Shown here in pieces: positions 28,550 through 37,243 of a DNA stretch of 64,000 bases. Position 1 is the stretch's first letter; each line of letters starts with the position of its first letter. The stretch lies in assembly GCF_001590905.1 (NCBI RefSeq), contig NZ_BCTT01000015.1, positions 1-64,000 of the forward strand. Direction: 5' to 3'. The position numbers and the translations under genes were made by a program. The notes below the pieces were generated by a model. It was not told the origin of the DNA. It did not search any database and saw only the letters and a program-made list of their open reading frames with translations. This DNA is from Serratia grimesii NBRC 13537 (lineage in GTDB: Bacteria > Pseudomonadota > Gammaproteobacteria > Enterobacterales > Enterobacteriaceae).

Positions 28550-28574
28550 GAAGCGCAGCGGCCTGCTGCGCTTC
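28550..28574 (+). terminator. Terminator after bcp
   Basis: GAAGCGCAGC-GGCCT-GCTGCGCTTC is a 10-bp perfect stem followed by GTTATTTC, between the convergent genes bcp and perM. Confidence 0.75.
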
Positions 28575-28591
28575 GTTATTTCGCTTCTCGC

Positions 28592-29662
28592 TTATTCTTG
28601 TTCCGTTTCCACCCGAAGTTCATCCGGCCAAGCGTGAATGACAGCCTTCACTAACGTCGCCAGTGGGATAGCAAAGAACACGCCCCAAAAACCCCACAAC
28701 CCACCGAAAATGATCACCGACAGAATGATCACCAACGGATGCAGATTGACCGCTTCGGAGAACAAAATTGGCACCAACAGGTTGCCATCCAGTCCCTGTA
28801 CCACAAGATAAGCGACGATCAGCGTCCAGAAATCGGCGCCGATGCCCCATTGGAACATTGCCACCACCACCACGGGAATGGTCACCAGCACGGCACCGAT
28901 ATACGGGATCAGCACAGAGAACCCCACTAATACCGCCAGCAGCAGCGAATAGCGCATGTCCAGAATCACGAACACCAGGTACGTCGCGACGCCGACAATC
29001 ACCATCTCCAGCACTTTGCCGCGAATATAATTGGTGATCTGCTGATTCATTTCGAGCCATACCTGCCCGGCTAACCCACGATTACGCGGCAAGACGCGGC
29101 GTACAGCGTTGAGCATCTGCTCTTTGTCCTTCAGCAGGAAGAACATCATCATCGGTACCAAGATCAGGTAAATTGCCAGCGTCAGCAACCCTACCAACGA
29201 AGCCAGTGAGAATTTCACTACCGACTCCCCCATACCCGACAGACGCCCACGCAGGTTCTCCGCCATCATATCGATGATACCGGCATCCACCAGCGCCGGA
29301 TAACGCTTCGGTAACGTCGCAGCAAAGTTATAGAACTGATTGAGCATCCCCGGTAAATCAGTCATCAGGTTGATACCTTGCTGCCAGGCCGTCGGCGCTA
29401 CCACAAATACCAGCAACATCGCGATACCGGCAAACATGATCATGACCATGCTCGCCGCCCAGTTACGCGAACAACCAATGCGCTGTAGCCGGGCCGTCGG
29501 CCACTCCAACAAGTAAGCCAGCACAATGGCCACCAGCAGCGGGGTCAAAATACCGTGCAAAAAATAGAGAATGAGGAACCCGGCGACCAGGATCACCAAC
29601 AGCGCGATGGCCTGCGGATCGGTAAAGCGGCGGCGGTACCACTGTAATAACATCTCCAGCAT
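28592..29662 (-). CDS. perM: AI-2E family inner-membrane transporter PerM
   Basis: A 356-residue polytopic protein of the AI-2E transporter family, matching E. coli PerM (YfgO) across its length. The conserved C-terminal block IPYIGAVLVTIPVVVVA and LDGNLLVPILFSEAVNLHP is intact. About eight membrane segments with a large periplasmic loop (residues about 80-150) are visible. Some relatives export or import small molecules; the substrate of PerM is not established. It is convergent with bcp, as in E. coli where a hydrogenase cluster intervenes. Confidence 0.93.
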   Translation of the reverse strand: MLEMLLQWYRRRFTDPQAIALLVILVAGFLILYFLHGILTPLLVAIVLAYLLEWPTARLQRIGCSRNWAASMVMIMFAGIAMLLVFVVAPTAWQQGINLMTDLPGMLNQFYNFAATLPKRYPALVDAGIIDMMAENLRGRLSGMGESVVKFSLASLVGLLTLAIYLILVPMMMFFLLKDKEQMLNAVRRVLPRNRGLAGQVWLEMNQQITNYIRGKVLEMVIVGVATYLVFVILDMRYSLLLAVLVGFSVLIPYIGAVLVTIPVVVVAMFQWGIGADFWTLIVAYLVVQGLDGNLLVPILFSEAVNLHPLVIILSVIIFGGLWGFWGVFFAIPLATLVKAVIHAWPDELRVETEQE

Positions 29663-29964
29663 CAGAGAGTGCTCCTAGAGGATTGACTGGCAGGCATTGC
29701 GATTCCTGGGTTGGGTATTTTTATGAAGTGAATTGGGTATACGTTTGGGCACACCAAAACTCAACGTGCTCGTCTTACATCGATATCTGCTTGATGGGAT
29801 GTGTCATTTGAAGAACGCCAAACCTATAACAGATGCCATGAAAATACGAGAGCACAAGGCAAGCGTATGGTTGTACCATGACAGGCGCTTCTCATCCAAT
29901 GATGGCTGTCGTCCGTGCCAAAACAGACTCACCTACGTCCACTCAGCAGGCACTAAGGTCAACC
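29663..29964. other. Noncoding stretch between perM and a possible small ORF
   Basis: About 300 bases with no credible gene. An overlapping plus-strand frame (29733-30047) has no ribosome site and an unnatural composition. I see no repeat or terminator. Confidence 0.4.
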
Positions 29965-30075
29965 ATGAAGAAAGCATTAATCATCATAATAGCCGTTGTC
30001 GCCACAGTCTTTATTTTCAAAAAGGATATTTACGCCTTCTATCTTAAACAGATTGAATTTCAAAGCGTCAAATAG
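29965..30075 (+). CDS. Possible 36-residue membrane protein
   Basis: ATG 29965 has TAAGG 6 bases upstream. It opens a frame for MKKALIIIIAVVATVFIFKK followed by a short charged tail (YLKQIEFQSVK). One hydrophobic segment with a basic start could be a membrane span or signal anchor. I recognise no homologue. It could be a chance frame in this otherwise empty 580-base gap, but the ribosome site and the transmembrane pattern favour a real small gene. Confidence 0.4.
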   Translation: MKKALIIIIAVVATVFIFKKDIYAFYLKQIEFQSVK

Positions 30076-30243
30076 CTAAACCCCAGCTGCGCGTTACAGA
30101 AACTTAGTATGCTGAGATAAGACGTAGCGCCACATAAATTGGCTGAATAATGAGGTAACATAAGAACCCTTTGCCGTTGGCCGCAAGGCAAAAAAACCAC
30201 TCTGTATGCAAACGCCATCATCCTGCCTGATCAAGGAGAGTTT

Positions 30244-30672
30244 ATGTCAGTATCTGCTCGTAACCAATTATCCGGAGTCGTATCCGCAGTTGCCAAAGGT
30301 GCCGTCAACGATGAAGTGGAAATCACCCTGCCGGGCGGGGAGAAATTGGTCGCTATTGTGACTGTCCAAAGCCAGCAATCTCTTGGCCTGGTGACCGGTA
30401 AAGAAGCGGTAGCGTTGATCAAGGCGCCTTGGGTGATTTTAGCGTCCGAGGATTGCGGCCTGCGTTTTTCTGCCCGTAATCAATTTACCGGAACCGTCAG
30501 CGCCGTAGAGCAAGGTGCGGTCAACAGTACTGTGCACATCAAAACTGACGCCGGTTTCACGCTGACATCGGTGATCACCAATGAAAGTCTGCAGGAAATG
30601 GCATTGAAAAACGGCTCACGATTGATCGCGTTAATCAAAGCCTCTTCAGTACTGCTTGCTGTCAGAGCGTAA
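30244..30672 (+). CDS. Molybdenum-pterin/molybdate-binding protein (molbindin, two Mop domains)
   Basis: A 142-residue cytoplasmic protein made of two similar Mop/TOBE domains of about 68 residues. The first has SARNQLSGVVSAVAKGAVND and ALIKAPWVILA, the second SARNQFTGTVSAVEQGAVNS and ALIKASSVLLA. Proteins of this type bind molybdate or tungstate and act as a store or buffer. No mod transport gene is adjacent. It is a lone gene at a point where E. coli has perM next to bepA. GGAG precedes the ATG at 30244. Molybdate demand for the nap enzyme in this window gives it a plausible context, but that link is inference. Confidence 0.9.
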   Translation: MSVSARNQLSGVVSAVAKGAVNDEVEITLPGGEKLVAIVTVQSQQSLGLVTGKEAVALIKAPWVILASEDCGLRFSARNQFTGTVSAVEQGAVNSTVHIKTDAGFTLTSVITNESLQEMALKNGSRLIALIKASSVLLAVRA

Positions 30673-30717
30673 TTCCTCTCGACAGATCCGCCGCCTGCCT
30701 GGCGGCGGTCTCATACC

Positions 30718-31335
30718 TCACTTGAGTGCTTGTTCAGCTAACAACGCCAATGCAATAATTACCATCGCTACGCCAGAGATACGACTGACCATTCGAGCCG
30801 CTTGCGGACGCGTCTGCAATACCGATTGTGAGCCAAAACCCACCAACAAATATACCAATCCACAACTGACCAAATGCAGCAAACCCAGCGCGAGGATCTG
30901 CATGGGGATTGACCAAACGGCATGGGGATCGGTGAACTGCGGCAACAGAGCCAGAAATAGCAGAAAAACCTTGGGATTCATGCCACTCACGCAAACCCCT
31001 TTGCCTGCCCAACGCATCCATGAGCCAGAGTTTTGTTTCTCACCACGGTCAGGCACAGACGGATGAAGCAGCATGTTAACGCCAATCCACAGCAGGTAAG
31101 CCGCACCCACGATAGTGAGCCCAGTCAAGATTAACGGGTTGCCAGCAACCAATACCCCCACACCCGCCGCAACAATTAAAATGGCCAGCAAATGTCCAAA
31201 CAGCAATCCGGCGACAGCAGGCACCACCACACGGCCTCGAATCCCTGCCGATATGACATACGCCCAGTCCACGCCCGGTGTGATAACAAACAAAATTGAG
31301 ACGGCCCAAAATGCAGCGAAAATAGCGAACGTCAT
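30718..31335 (-). CDS. LysE/RhtB-family amino-acid exporter
   Basis: A 205-residue membrane protein with about six hydrophobic segments and the family motif VITPGVDWAYVISAGIRGR near the start. The GVNMLLHPSVP loop and GMNPKVFLLFLALLPQF stretch are characteristic of RhtB/LysE permeases, which export amino acids or similar solutes. The specific substrate is unknown. It is divergent from an Lrp/AsnC-type regulator gene, a pairing commonly seen for such exporters, so amino-acid-responsive control is likely. Confidence 0.92.
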   Translation of the reverse strand: MTFAIFAAFWAVSILFVITPGVDWAYVISAGIRGRVVVPAVAGLLFGHLLAILIVAAGVGVLVAGNPLILTGLTIVGAAYLLWIGVNMLLHPSVPDRGEKQNSGSWMRWAGKGVCVSGMNPKVFLLFLALLPQFTDPHAVWSIPMQILALGLLHLVSCGLVYLLVGFGSQSVLQTRPQAARMVSRISGVAMVIIALALLAEQALK

Positions 31336-31529
31336 AGTGGCGTGCTCCCTTGTCGAGGTTGCTCTGTCATGCGTATTTCCACTTGCTGTTCCTCATTCTG
31401 TGGACGTATGCGTCACGTAAAAATCGCGCAGTCCGGGCCGTTTAATTATTGGAAAGAATATCTGTAAGGCGTTAAAATGTGTTGCCAATTACTTGCTTTA
31501 AAATGGTTAAATTGGGGAGATTTTTCCAA

Positions 31530-31985
31530 ATGGATAAGATAGATCGCAAGATTCTTGCCGAACTACAGACAGATGGACGTCAATCAGTCACAGAGCTTGC
31601 AGAACGGATCGGGCTCAGCGTTTCACCCTGTCATCGCCGGGTGCGCGCACTGGAAGAGTCTGGCGTGATCCGCGGTTACCGCGCCCAACTTGATCCGGGC
31701 AGCCTGGGCTTTAACTTTTCTGCGCTGGTTTTCGTCACCATGCGGGAAGGGGACCGCCATGCTGTCGCGGCCTTTGAGGACGCAATGGTCGATATTCCAC
31801 AGGTGGTACAGGCACAAAGGTTGTTTGGTGATCCTGACTACCTGCTGCATGTTATTTCCCGAGATCTACCGGCTTTCCAGCAGTTATATGACGAAAAGCT
31901 TTCCGCCCTGCCCGGCGTTCAGCGCCTCAGTTCTACTTTGGTGATGAAAACCGTCGTGCCTGAGCGCTCTTTTCTGCCGTTGTAG
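31530..31985 (+). CDS. Lrp/AsnC-family transcriptional regulator
   Basis: A 151-residue regulator: N-terminal helix-turn-helix (IDRKILAELQTDGRQSVTEL, then ERIGLSVSPCHRRVRALEE) followed by the RAM ligand-binding domain (DPDYLLHVISRDLPAFQQLY). ATG 31530 has GGGGAGA 9 bases upstream; 17 codons further upstream are unlike the family. Its likely target is the divergent LysE-type exporter; the 195-base gap between them would hold both promoters. The RAM domain suggests an amino-acid effector, but which one is not visible. Confidence 0.92.
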   Translation: MDKIDRKILAELQTDGRQSVTELAERIGLSVSPCHRRVRALEESGVIRGYRAQLDPGSLGFNFSALVFVTMREGDRHAVAAFEDAMVDIPQVVQAQRLFGDPDYLLHVISRDLPAFQQLYDEKLSALPGVQRLSSTLVMKTVVPERSFLPL

Positions 31986-32014
31986 ATTGAAATAAAACTT
32001 AAGAGGAAACAGTT

Positions 32015-32221
32015 ATGAGCAGTGGTTTTGAAGATTCCAAAGCCTTATACATCGGCATTTGCACGGTGGTAGGTGATGCATTCCTGACGTTAGCCAATCA
32101 AGAGCATGAAATCCAAAAGGCGGACGTGATTAATGAGCTAAAAATAGCCATTACCCGAGAAGGCCGTGATGTCGGTCTGGATGAGGCGCGAGAATTGGCG
32201 GTTGAGTGGCTGGAACGATAG
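32015..32221 (+). CDS. Hypothetical 68-residue protein
   Basis: A small, helical, acidic protein (MSSGFEDSKALYIGICTVVG then DAFLTLANQEHEIQKADVIN). AAGAGGAAA lies about 8 bases before the ATG at 32015, so expression is likely. The helical layout and the ADVINELKIAI stretch loosely recall the YmgB/AriR biofilm-protein family, but I cannot assign it with confidence. It follows the Lrp-type gene by 29 bases on the same strand, so it may be co-transcribed. No signal peptide or membrane segment is visible. Confidence 0.7.
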   Translation: MSSGFEDSKALYIGICTVVGDAFLTLANQEHEIQKADVINELKIAITREGRDVGLDEARELAVEWLER

Positions 32222-32367
32222 TTTGCCGTATGTTGTGACGAGAACATAGGCAACAACAGCATAGTCTGAATGACCAGGGCAACAGTTCCACTACAGGCAG
32301 GCCAAGATAGGCTCGCCCTGTCACCCTGGTATTAAAAAATGGGAGCATCTTCGCCCCCGCAGACAAC

Positions 32368-33576
32368 TTAAGGCACTATCACAAAGTCCGGATTAGCAAT
32401 GGCAAACAACGCATCACGATCCAGTGCCGGCGGATAGATCCACTGGGTGTTGATTTCCTGTTTGATCTTTTTGCCCTCTTCACGCGTGAAGCGTACCTGA
32501 CGATCCCAGCCTTCGGTGTAGAGTGCTCCCCAAGGCCCCAGATCCAGACAGGTCACATACTTCGGTTGGCTGTAAGGGTGCACCAGTAACCCCACCAATT
32601 CCGCAGCAGCATTGTGCCCGGCAACACGCCCCAGGCTCATCGCATGCTGGCAGGTCATAAGGTTATGATTGCCCAATTCATCGGTCGCTGCCTTAACCGT
32701 ATCCCCAGTAACAAAAACACCATCCACAGCAGGCGCATGCAGGAATGCATCACCAACAATACGCCCTGCGCTGTCTCGCTCTCCTGGGATTTGTGCAACT
32801 AATGGGTGCGCCCGTACGCCAGCGGCCAATACCACCGTGTGAGTTGCGATGCGCTCACCGCTCGACAGCGTTACGCTACCTGCGTCGATCGCCGTAACGC
32901 GCGTTCCTGCCCGTGATTCAACGCCGCATTCGTCCAATGCTTGTCGGATCACGACGCCTGGCTCAGCCCCCATTCCAGCACCCACTTGTTCCGCGGTATC
33001 AACAATCACAACACGGATATTTGCTTCATTGCCCAGAATGGCACGCAAACGCACCGGCATTTCTGCTGCACTTTCTAGCCCGGTTAGCCCACCGCCCACC
33101 ACCACCACGGTGTTTCGCGCCGAGGTTTCTGGTTGATCTACCAACGCCTTTAAATGGGCATCCAGCCGTTGCGCACTTTCCAGTGTATCGACATTGAATC
33201 CATACTCGGCAAAACCGGCAACCGGGGGAACAAACAACTGGCTACCGGTCGCCAGCACCAAACGGTCATAAACCAGTTGGTGTTTTTGCCCTTCGGCACT
33301 CACGACCTGCAATGTCTTGTTTTCGCTGTCGATATGCTCAACCAACCCGGCAAAATGGCGAACGCCAATTGCCGCAAGCTGCGCAGAGATATCAGGACTC
33401 ATGTTTTCCAACACTGCTTCATACAATCTTGGGCGGATGGTGACATTCGGGGTCGGCGAAACCATCGTCACTTCGACGGCCCCTTCTTTACCGGCAAGCG
33501 ACACCGCCCGCATGGCGGAAACTGCGGCCCAAAATCCAGCAAAACCAGAACCGGCGATCACTATTTTCTGCGTCAT
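32368..33576 (-). CDS. FAD-dependent pyridine-nucleotide oxidoreductase (NDH-2-like)
   Basis: A 402-residue flavoprotein with two nucleotide-binding folds. The FAD motif GSGFAGFWAA is at the N-terminus, VLATGSQLFVPPVAG marks the FAD-binding middle, the NAD(P)H motif GGGLTGLESAAE is near residue 160, and FVTGDTVKA is near residue 290. It resembles type II NADH dehydrogenases and related reductases; the C-terminus has no clear membrane helix. The substrate is unknown. An Rrf2-type regulator gene lies just upstream on the same strand, 158 bases away, so it is the natural candidate for control by that regulator. Confidence 0.85.
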   Translation of the reverse strand: MTQKIVIAGSGFAGFWAAVSAMRAVSLAGKEGAVEVTMVSPTPNVTIRPRLYEAVLENMSPDISAQLAAIGVRHFAGLVEHIDSENKTLQVVSAEGQKHQLVYDRLVLATGSQLFVPPVAGFAEYGFNVDTLESAQRLDAHLKALVDQPETSARNTVVVVGGGLTGLESAAEMPVRLRAILGNEANIRVVIVDTAEQVGAGMGAEPGVVIRQALDECGVESRAGTRVTAIDAGSVTLSSGERIATHTVVLAAGVRAHPLVAQIPGERDSAGRIVGDAFLHAPAVDGVFVTGDTVKAATDELGNHNLMTCQHAMSLGRVAGHNAAAELVGLLVHPYSQPKYVTCLDLGPWGALYTEGWDRQVRFTREEGKKIKQEINTQWIYPPALDRDALFAIANPDFVIVP

Positions 33577-33682
33577 GGAATGACTCCTTCATACACGTTT
33601 TATCGGGTTGTTGAATTGCCCGTACTATTTTCCAGGCGAGTTGGGCCGTTCCGCCGCCTGTCAAAAGGGTGCAGAAGGGCTA

Positions 33683-33703
33683 CCGCCTGTGGCACACAGG
33701 CGG
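33683..33703. repeat. Perfect hairpin between Rrf2-type gene and oxidoreductase
   Basis: CCGCCTGTG-GCA-CACAGGCGG is a 9-bp inverted repeat in the 158-base gap. The A run lies on the far side, so on the minus strand T's come before rather than after the stem. It therefore does not fit an ordinary terminator for the minus-strand genes. It may act in mRNA processing or as a protein-binding site. Confidence 0.6.
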
Positions 33704-33734
33704 GAAAAAAAGAATCAGAGGAAATACTGAGACG

Positions 33735-34277
33735 TTATTGAGGCTTTGTGCGAGCTGGCTTGCCGCTACGCGTCGTTCGCTCACTCATGCGTTCATCAAT
33801 CCAGATGTCGATCTCACCAAAGAACCCTTCTGGTGCCTTGCGTCCGAAGCGAGCGGCAACGGCCCCCAACGTTTGCACTGCAAGTGCATCACGCATCGCC
33901 TTTTCGGCCTGTAGCATCACTGCGTGGATCGCACACTTGCCGGATACCGCCCAGTCTGGTGGACTGTCGTCAAACACCGCACAACGACCGCGCACCTCCT
34001 GACAATCAAACAACGGTTTATGCCCTTCAATCGCGTCAATGATCTCCAGAAAAGTGATGTCATCCGCAGGGCGAGCAAGTCGATATCCGCCGCGCACGCC
34101 TTCACTCGCAGCGACGATCCCTGCCTTCTCCAGCTTCGGAAAAATTTTGGCAAGGAAACTGGGTGAAATCCCCTGCAGTTCGGCAAGATCGCGGCTGCTA
34201 AGGGCACGCTGATTTTCGCCAACCAGCCAAAGTAAACAATGGATGCCATATTCAACGCTGGTAGTGATGTAAGCCAT
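33735..34277 (-). CDS. Rrf2-family transcriptional regulator
   Basis: A 180-residue regulator from ATG 34277. The winged-helix domain begins MAYITTSVEYGIHCLLWL and contains SSRDLAELQGISPSFLAKIF and the wing EGVRGGYRLARP. Three cysteines follow (DCQEVRGRCAVF and SGKCAIHAV), spaced as in Rrf2 proteins that carry an iron-sulfur cluster, so redox or iron-sulfur sensing is possible. The C-terminal tail is long and basic. Two dyad sites lie upstream of the start. The downstream oxidoreductase is the likely target, and autoregulation is likely. Confidence 0.88.
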   Translation of the reverse strand: MAYITTSVEYGIHCLLWLVGENQRALSSRDLAELQGISPSFLAKIFPKLEKAGIVAASEGVRGGYRLARPADDITFLEIIDAIEGHKPLFDCQEVRGRCAVFDDSPPDWAVSGKCAIHAVMLQAEKAMRDALAVQTLGAVAARFGRKAPEGFFGEIDIWIDERMSERTTRSGKPARTKPQ

Positions 34278-34313
34278 GTTGGTTTGAGCTGCTCGTATGA
34301 ATTCAATAACACA

Positions 34314-34326
34314 GACTATATTAGTC
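34314..34326 (-). promoter_or_regulatory. Dyad upstream of the Rrf2-type gene, site 1
   Basis: GACTA-TAT-TAGTC is a perfect 5-bp inverted repeat 37 bases before the Rrf2-type ATG, placed where a repressor operator would overlap its promoter. It shares TTAGTC with the second site 40 bases away. Confidence 0.5.
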
Positions 34327-34354
34327 CACGTTTTTCCTGTCAATTAAAACACGG

Positions 34355-34371
34355 ACAAAGTTAGTCTTTGT
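34355..34371 (-). promoter_or_regulatory. Dyad upstream of the Rrf2-type gene, site 2
   Basis: ACAAAG-TTAGT-CTTTGT is a perfect 6-bp inverted repeat. Its centre holds TTAGTC, repeated from the site at 34314-34326. Two related dyads in one short region fit cooperative binding by the Rrf2-type protein; this is inference. Confidence 0.45.
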
Positions 34372-34427
34372 TTTATTAAACCCACAGAGCGACGTAAATT
34401 CGCAGATAACACCTGGGAGGTTCAGAA

Positions 34428-34541
34428 ATGAAAAATAAAGCATTTCTGCTCGATTATTGCCGTGCAGACGTTTCCTTGTCGCTTTCGGCTGACTATGATG
34501 TTATCTGCCGACAGGCCGCCATAACGCATGCATTTTTGTGA
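34428..34541 (+). CDS. Possible 37-residue small protein
   Basis: GGGAGG lies 7 bases before ATG 34428, one of the best ribosome sites in the window. The frame reads MKNKAFLLDYCRADVSLSLS followed by ADYDVICRQAAITHAFL and stops at 34541. It is not strongly hydrophobic and contains two cysteines. I recognise no family. It is divergent from the Rrf2-type gene and 105 bases before bepA, so it could be a leader peptide or a small protein. The short length means chance cannot be excluded. Confidence 0.4.
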   Translation: MKNKAFLLDYCRADVSLSLSADYDVICRQAAITHAFL

Positions 34542-34646
34542 GCTAACACGCTTTCGCACTGATTGTTCTGGTGAGTCCGGTATGTAAGAAGAACTCTTCG
34601 GTAATGCTGACGTCTTAGAAATGACTCTTTAAGGGAAGGCCTGACT

Positions 34647-36116
34647 ATGACCACCCGGTTGACCAAAACAGCGATTGCAGTACTGTTGCTTGGCACTCTC
34701 AACGCCACAGCGATGGCGCCGGTACAGGCGGAAACTCAGGATCAACTGCCGGATATGGGCACTTCTGCGGGCGGCACCCTGAGCATTGGCCAAGAAATGG
34801 CGATGGGAGATTTCTACGTGCGTCAGCTTCGCGCCAGCGCACCGCTGATCAACGACCCACTGCTGACCCAATATATTAACCAGTTGGGTAACCGACTGGT
34901 GGCGAGCGCCTATTCGGTGCGTACACCCTTTCATTTCTATCTGGTACGTAACGACGAAATCAACGCCTTTGCCTTCTTTGGCGGCAACGTCGTGTTGCAC
35001 TCCGCCCTGTTCCGTGAAACCGACAATGAAAGCCAGTTAGCGTCAGTTTTGGCGCATGAAATCTCACACGTTACCCAGCGTCACCTTGCGCGAGCAATGG
35101 AAGACCAACAGCGCAACGCCCCACTGACCTGGGTCGGTGCCCTTGGCTCCATCTTACTGGCAATGGCCAACCCGACCATGGGGATGGCGGCGCTGAGCGG
35201 CACTTTGGCCGGTACACAACAGGGTATGATCAGCTTTACCCAATCAAATGAGCAAGAAGCTGACCGTATCGGCATTCAGGTGCTGCAACGCGCCGGTTTT
35301 GATCCAGAAGCCATGCCCGACTTCCTGCAGAAACTGTCTGACCAGTCGCGTTACGCCTCAAAACCGCCAGAAATGCTGCTGACCCACCCATTGCCCGACA
35401 GTCGCCTGTCCGACGCACGCAACCGTGCCAACCAAATGCCCAAACATTTGGTGCAGTCCACACAGGATTACCTGATGGCCAAGGTACGCTCACTGGGCAT
35501 GTACAGCTCGGAGGGTTACGGCCTAAATGAAGATCTGCTCAATACCTACAGCAAAGGCAATATTCGTGAACAGACAGCAGCCAAATATGGCCGCGCGATT
35601 CTGTTCTATGAGGCAAAAAAATATGATGATGCCCGTAACATCATTCAGCCGCTGCTGACGCAAGATCCAAAAAACGTCTGGCTGCTCGACCTGATGACCG
35701 ACATCGATCTCGGCCAGAAACGTGCACCGCAGGCCATCGCCCGCCTGCAGGCGGCCAATGCAGCGCAAAGTAATAACCCTGTGCTGCAACTCAACCTTGC
35801 CAATGCCTATGTTGAGGGCAACCAGCCGGCTCAGGCATCCAAAATTCTTAACCGTTATACCTTCGCCCACCCGGACGACCCTAATGCCTGGGATCTGCTT
35901 GCTCAGGCCAGCGCCGCGCAGGGGTTGCGCGATGAAGAACTGTCCGCCCGTGCTGAAAGCCTGGCGCTGACCGGCCGCCTTGATCAGGCTATCGGCTTGC
36001 TCAGTAACGCCAGTTCGCTGCAAAAACTCGGCAGCCTGAAACAGGCGCGTTATGATGCGCGTATCGACCAATTACGTCAGTTGCAAGAGCGTTTCCGCCA
36101 GTACCAACGCAGCTGA
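34647..36116 (+). CDS. bepA: Outer-membrane assembly chaperone/protease BepA
   Basis: Periplasmic M48 metalloprotease of 489 residues with TPR repeats, matching E. coli BepA (YfgC), which helps LptD mature and degrades stalled outer-membrane proteins. After a signal peptide ([17 protein letters not shown]) comes the M48 domain with [13 protein letters not shown] (HExxH) and the zinc-binding [13 protein letters not shown]. The C-terminal half (residues about 310-480) contains TPR units, including [19 protein letters not shown] and the tail [20 protein letters not shown] lies 7 bases before the ATG. yfgD follows, as in E. coli. Confidence 0.96.
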   Translation: MTTRLTKTAIAVLLLGTLNATAMAPVQAETQDQLPDMGTSAGGTLSIGQEMAMGDFYVRQLRASAPLINDPLLTQYINQLGNRLVASAYSVRTPFHFYLVRNDEINAFAFFGGNVVLHSALFRETDNESQLASVLAHEISHVTQRHLARAMEDQQRNAPLTWVGALGSILLAMANPTMGMAALSGTLAGTQQGMISFTQSNEQEADRIGIQVLQRAGFDPEAMPDFLQKLSDQSRYASKPPEMLLTHPLPDSRLSDARNRANQMPKHLVQSTQDYLMAKVRSLGMYSSEGYGLNEDLLNTYSKGNIREQTAAKYGRAILFYEAKKYDDARNIIQPLLTQDPKNVWLLDLMTDIDLGQKRAPQAIARLQAANAAQSNNPVLQLNLANAYVEGNQPAQASKILNRYTFAHPDDPNAWDLLAQASAAQGLRDEELSARAESLALTGRLDQAIGLLSNASSLQKLGSLKQARYDARIDQLRQLQERFRQYQRS

Positions 36117-36136
36117 TTTTGAAAAGGATGAGTTCA

Positions 36137-36490
36137 ATGAAAAACGTTACGATTTACCACAACCCTCGCTGCTCCAAGAGCCGTGAAACCTTGGCACTGC
36201 TGGAACAACAAGGTGTAACACCTGAAGTAGTACTGTATCTGGAGACACCACCGTCGGTGGCCCAGCTAAAAAAACTGCTTAAGGAGCTGGGTTTCACCTC
36301 GGCACGCGATCTGATGCGTAAGAAAGAAGACGTGTACAAGGAATTGAAACTGGCAGATGAAAGCCTGAGTGAAGATCAGCTGTTAGCCGCCATGGTAGCG
36401 AATCCGAAACTGATCGAGCGTCCTATTGTGGTCAACGGCAATAAAGCGCGTATTGGTAGACCGCCGGAGCAGGTGCTGGAAATTCTGTAA
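36137..36490 (+). CDS. yfgD: Arsenate reductase-family protein YfgD
   Basis: A 117-residue ArsC-fold protein: YHNPRCSKSRETLALLEQQG carries the catalytic Cys, LMRKKEDVYKELKL is the middle, and the ending RIGRPPEQVLEIL is typical of glutaredoxin-dependent arsenate reductases. I use the ATG at 36137 with AAGGA 8 bases upstream; an ATG six codons earlier is less likely. The gene follows bepA by 20 bases. No arsR or arsB is nearby, so it is not part of an arsenic operon, as in E. coli yfgD. Confidence 0.92.
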   Translation: MKNVTIYHNPRCSKSRETLALLEQQGVTPEVVLYLETPPSVAQLKKLLKELGFTSARDLMRKKEDVYKELKLADESLSEDQLLAAMVANPKLIERPIVVNGNKARIGRPPEQVLEIL

Positions 36491-36541
36491 GCAGGATAGT
36501 GGGCACAGCATACGGTGCCCTATTTAACTCAATAGAACCTG

Positions 36542-37243
36542 TTAAAGCCCCAGGATCTCTTTCACAAACGGGATGGTCAGCTTACGCTGTGCAGTGATCG
36601 AGGCATGATCGAGCTGATCCAATGTCATAAACAGTGTCCGCATCTCACGATCCAACCGTTTCAGCAGAAAACGGCCCACGTCTTCCGGCAGTTCAAAGCC
36701 GCGCAGTTTGCCACGCAATTGCAGAGCCAGCAGTTTCTCTTCATCCGACAGCGGCTGTAACTTGTAGATCTGGCCCCAGTCTAACCGCGAAGCCAAATCA
36801 GGCAGATGGAGATTCAATTGCCGTGGCGGGCGATCGCCAGTGATAAACAGACGCGTACGTCCGGTTTCCAGAATGCGGTTATAGAGATTGAAGATGGCCA
36901 TTTCCCACTCTTCGTCACCCGCGATACATTCGATATTATCGATGCACACCAAAGCCAGCTGCTCCATGCCATCCAAAACTTCCGGCACGAAATAAGCACG
37001 CTTATCCAACGGCACATAGCCCACGGCTTCGCCGCGTTGTGAAAGCTCCGCACAGGCTGCATGTAACAGGTGACTACGCCCACCACCCTCGCGTGACCAG
37101 AAATAGATATAGCTGCCATGTTCCTGACGAACGGCTGACTGGATCGCGGCTAATAGGGATGGGTTCTCCCCCGGATAAAAACTGGCAAAAGTTTCATCAT
37201 CGGGAAGATAAAGTGGCAGTGAAAGCTGTGCCGGCGTATTCAG
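36542..37243 (-). CDS. hda: DnaA regulatory inactivator Hda, with CTG start
   Basis: AAA+ protein of 233 residues that, with the loaded beta clamp, stimulates hydrolysis of ATP bound to DnaA. The N-terminal clamp-binding motif QLSLPL is intact, followed by [20 protein letters not shown] with the Walker-type loop. The sequence [17 protein letters not shown] and [20 protein letters not shown] match E. coli Hda. The gene starts at CTG (37241-37243). In-frame TGA lies only four codons upstream and no ATG, GTG or TTG falls between, and GAGGTG sits 5 bases before the CTG. E. coli hda is also reported to start at CTG. Confidence 0.9.
   Translation of the reverse strand: MNTPAQLSLPLYLPDDETFASFYPGENPSLLAAIQSAVRQEHGSYIYFWSREGGGRSHLLHAACAELSQRGEAVGYVPLDKRAYFVPEVLDGMEQLALVCIDNIECIAGDEEWEMAIFNLYNRILETGRTRLFITGDRPPRQLNLHLPDLASRLDWGQIYKLQPLSDEEKLLALQLRGKLRGFELPEDVGRFLLKRLDREMRTLFMTLDQLDHASITAQRKLTIPFVKEILGL

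Noticed and set aside
29733-30047. 104-codon frame in the perM-molbindin gap
   Set aside because: No ribosome site, Cys/His/Arg-rich chance composition, and it overlaps the better small frame at 29965.
30169-30196. Hairpin TTTGCC...GGCAAA before the molbindin gene, considered as a terminator or molybdenum-cofactor riboswitch
   Set aside because: The T run is on the wrong side for a terminator, and the surroundings do not show the several conserved stems a cofactor riboswitch needs.
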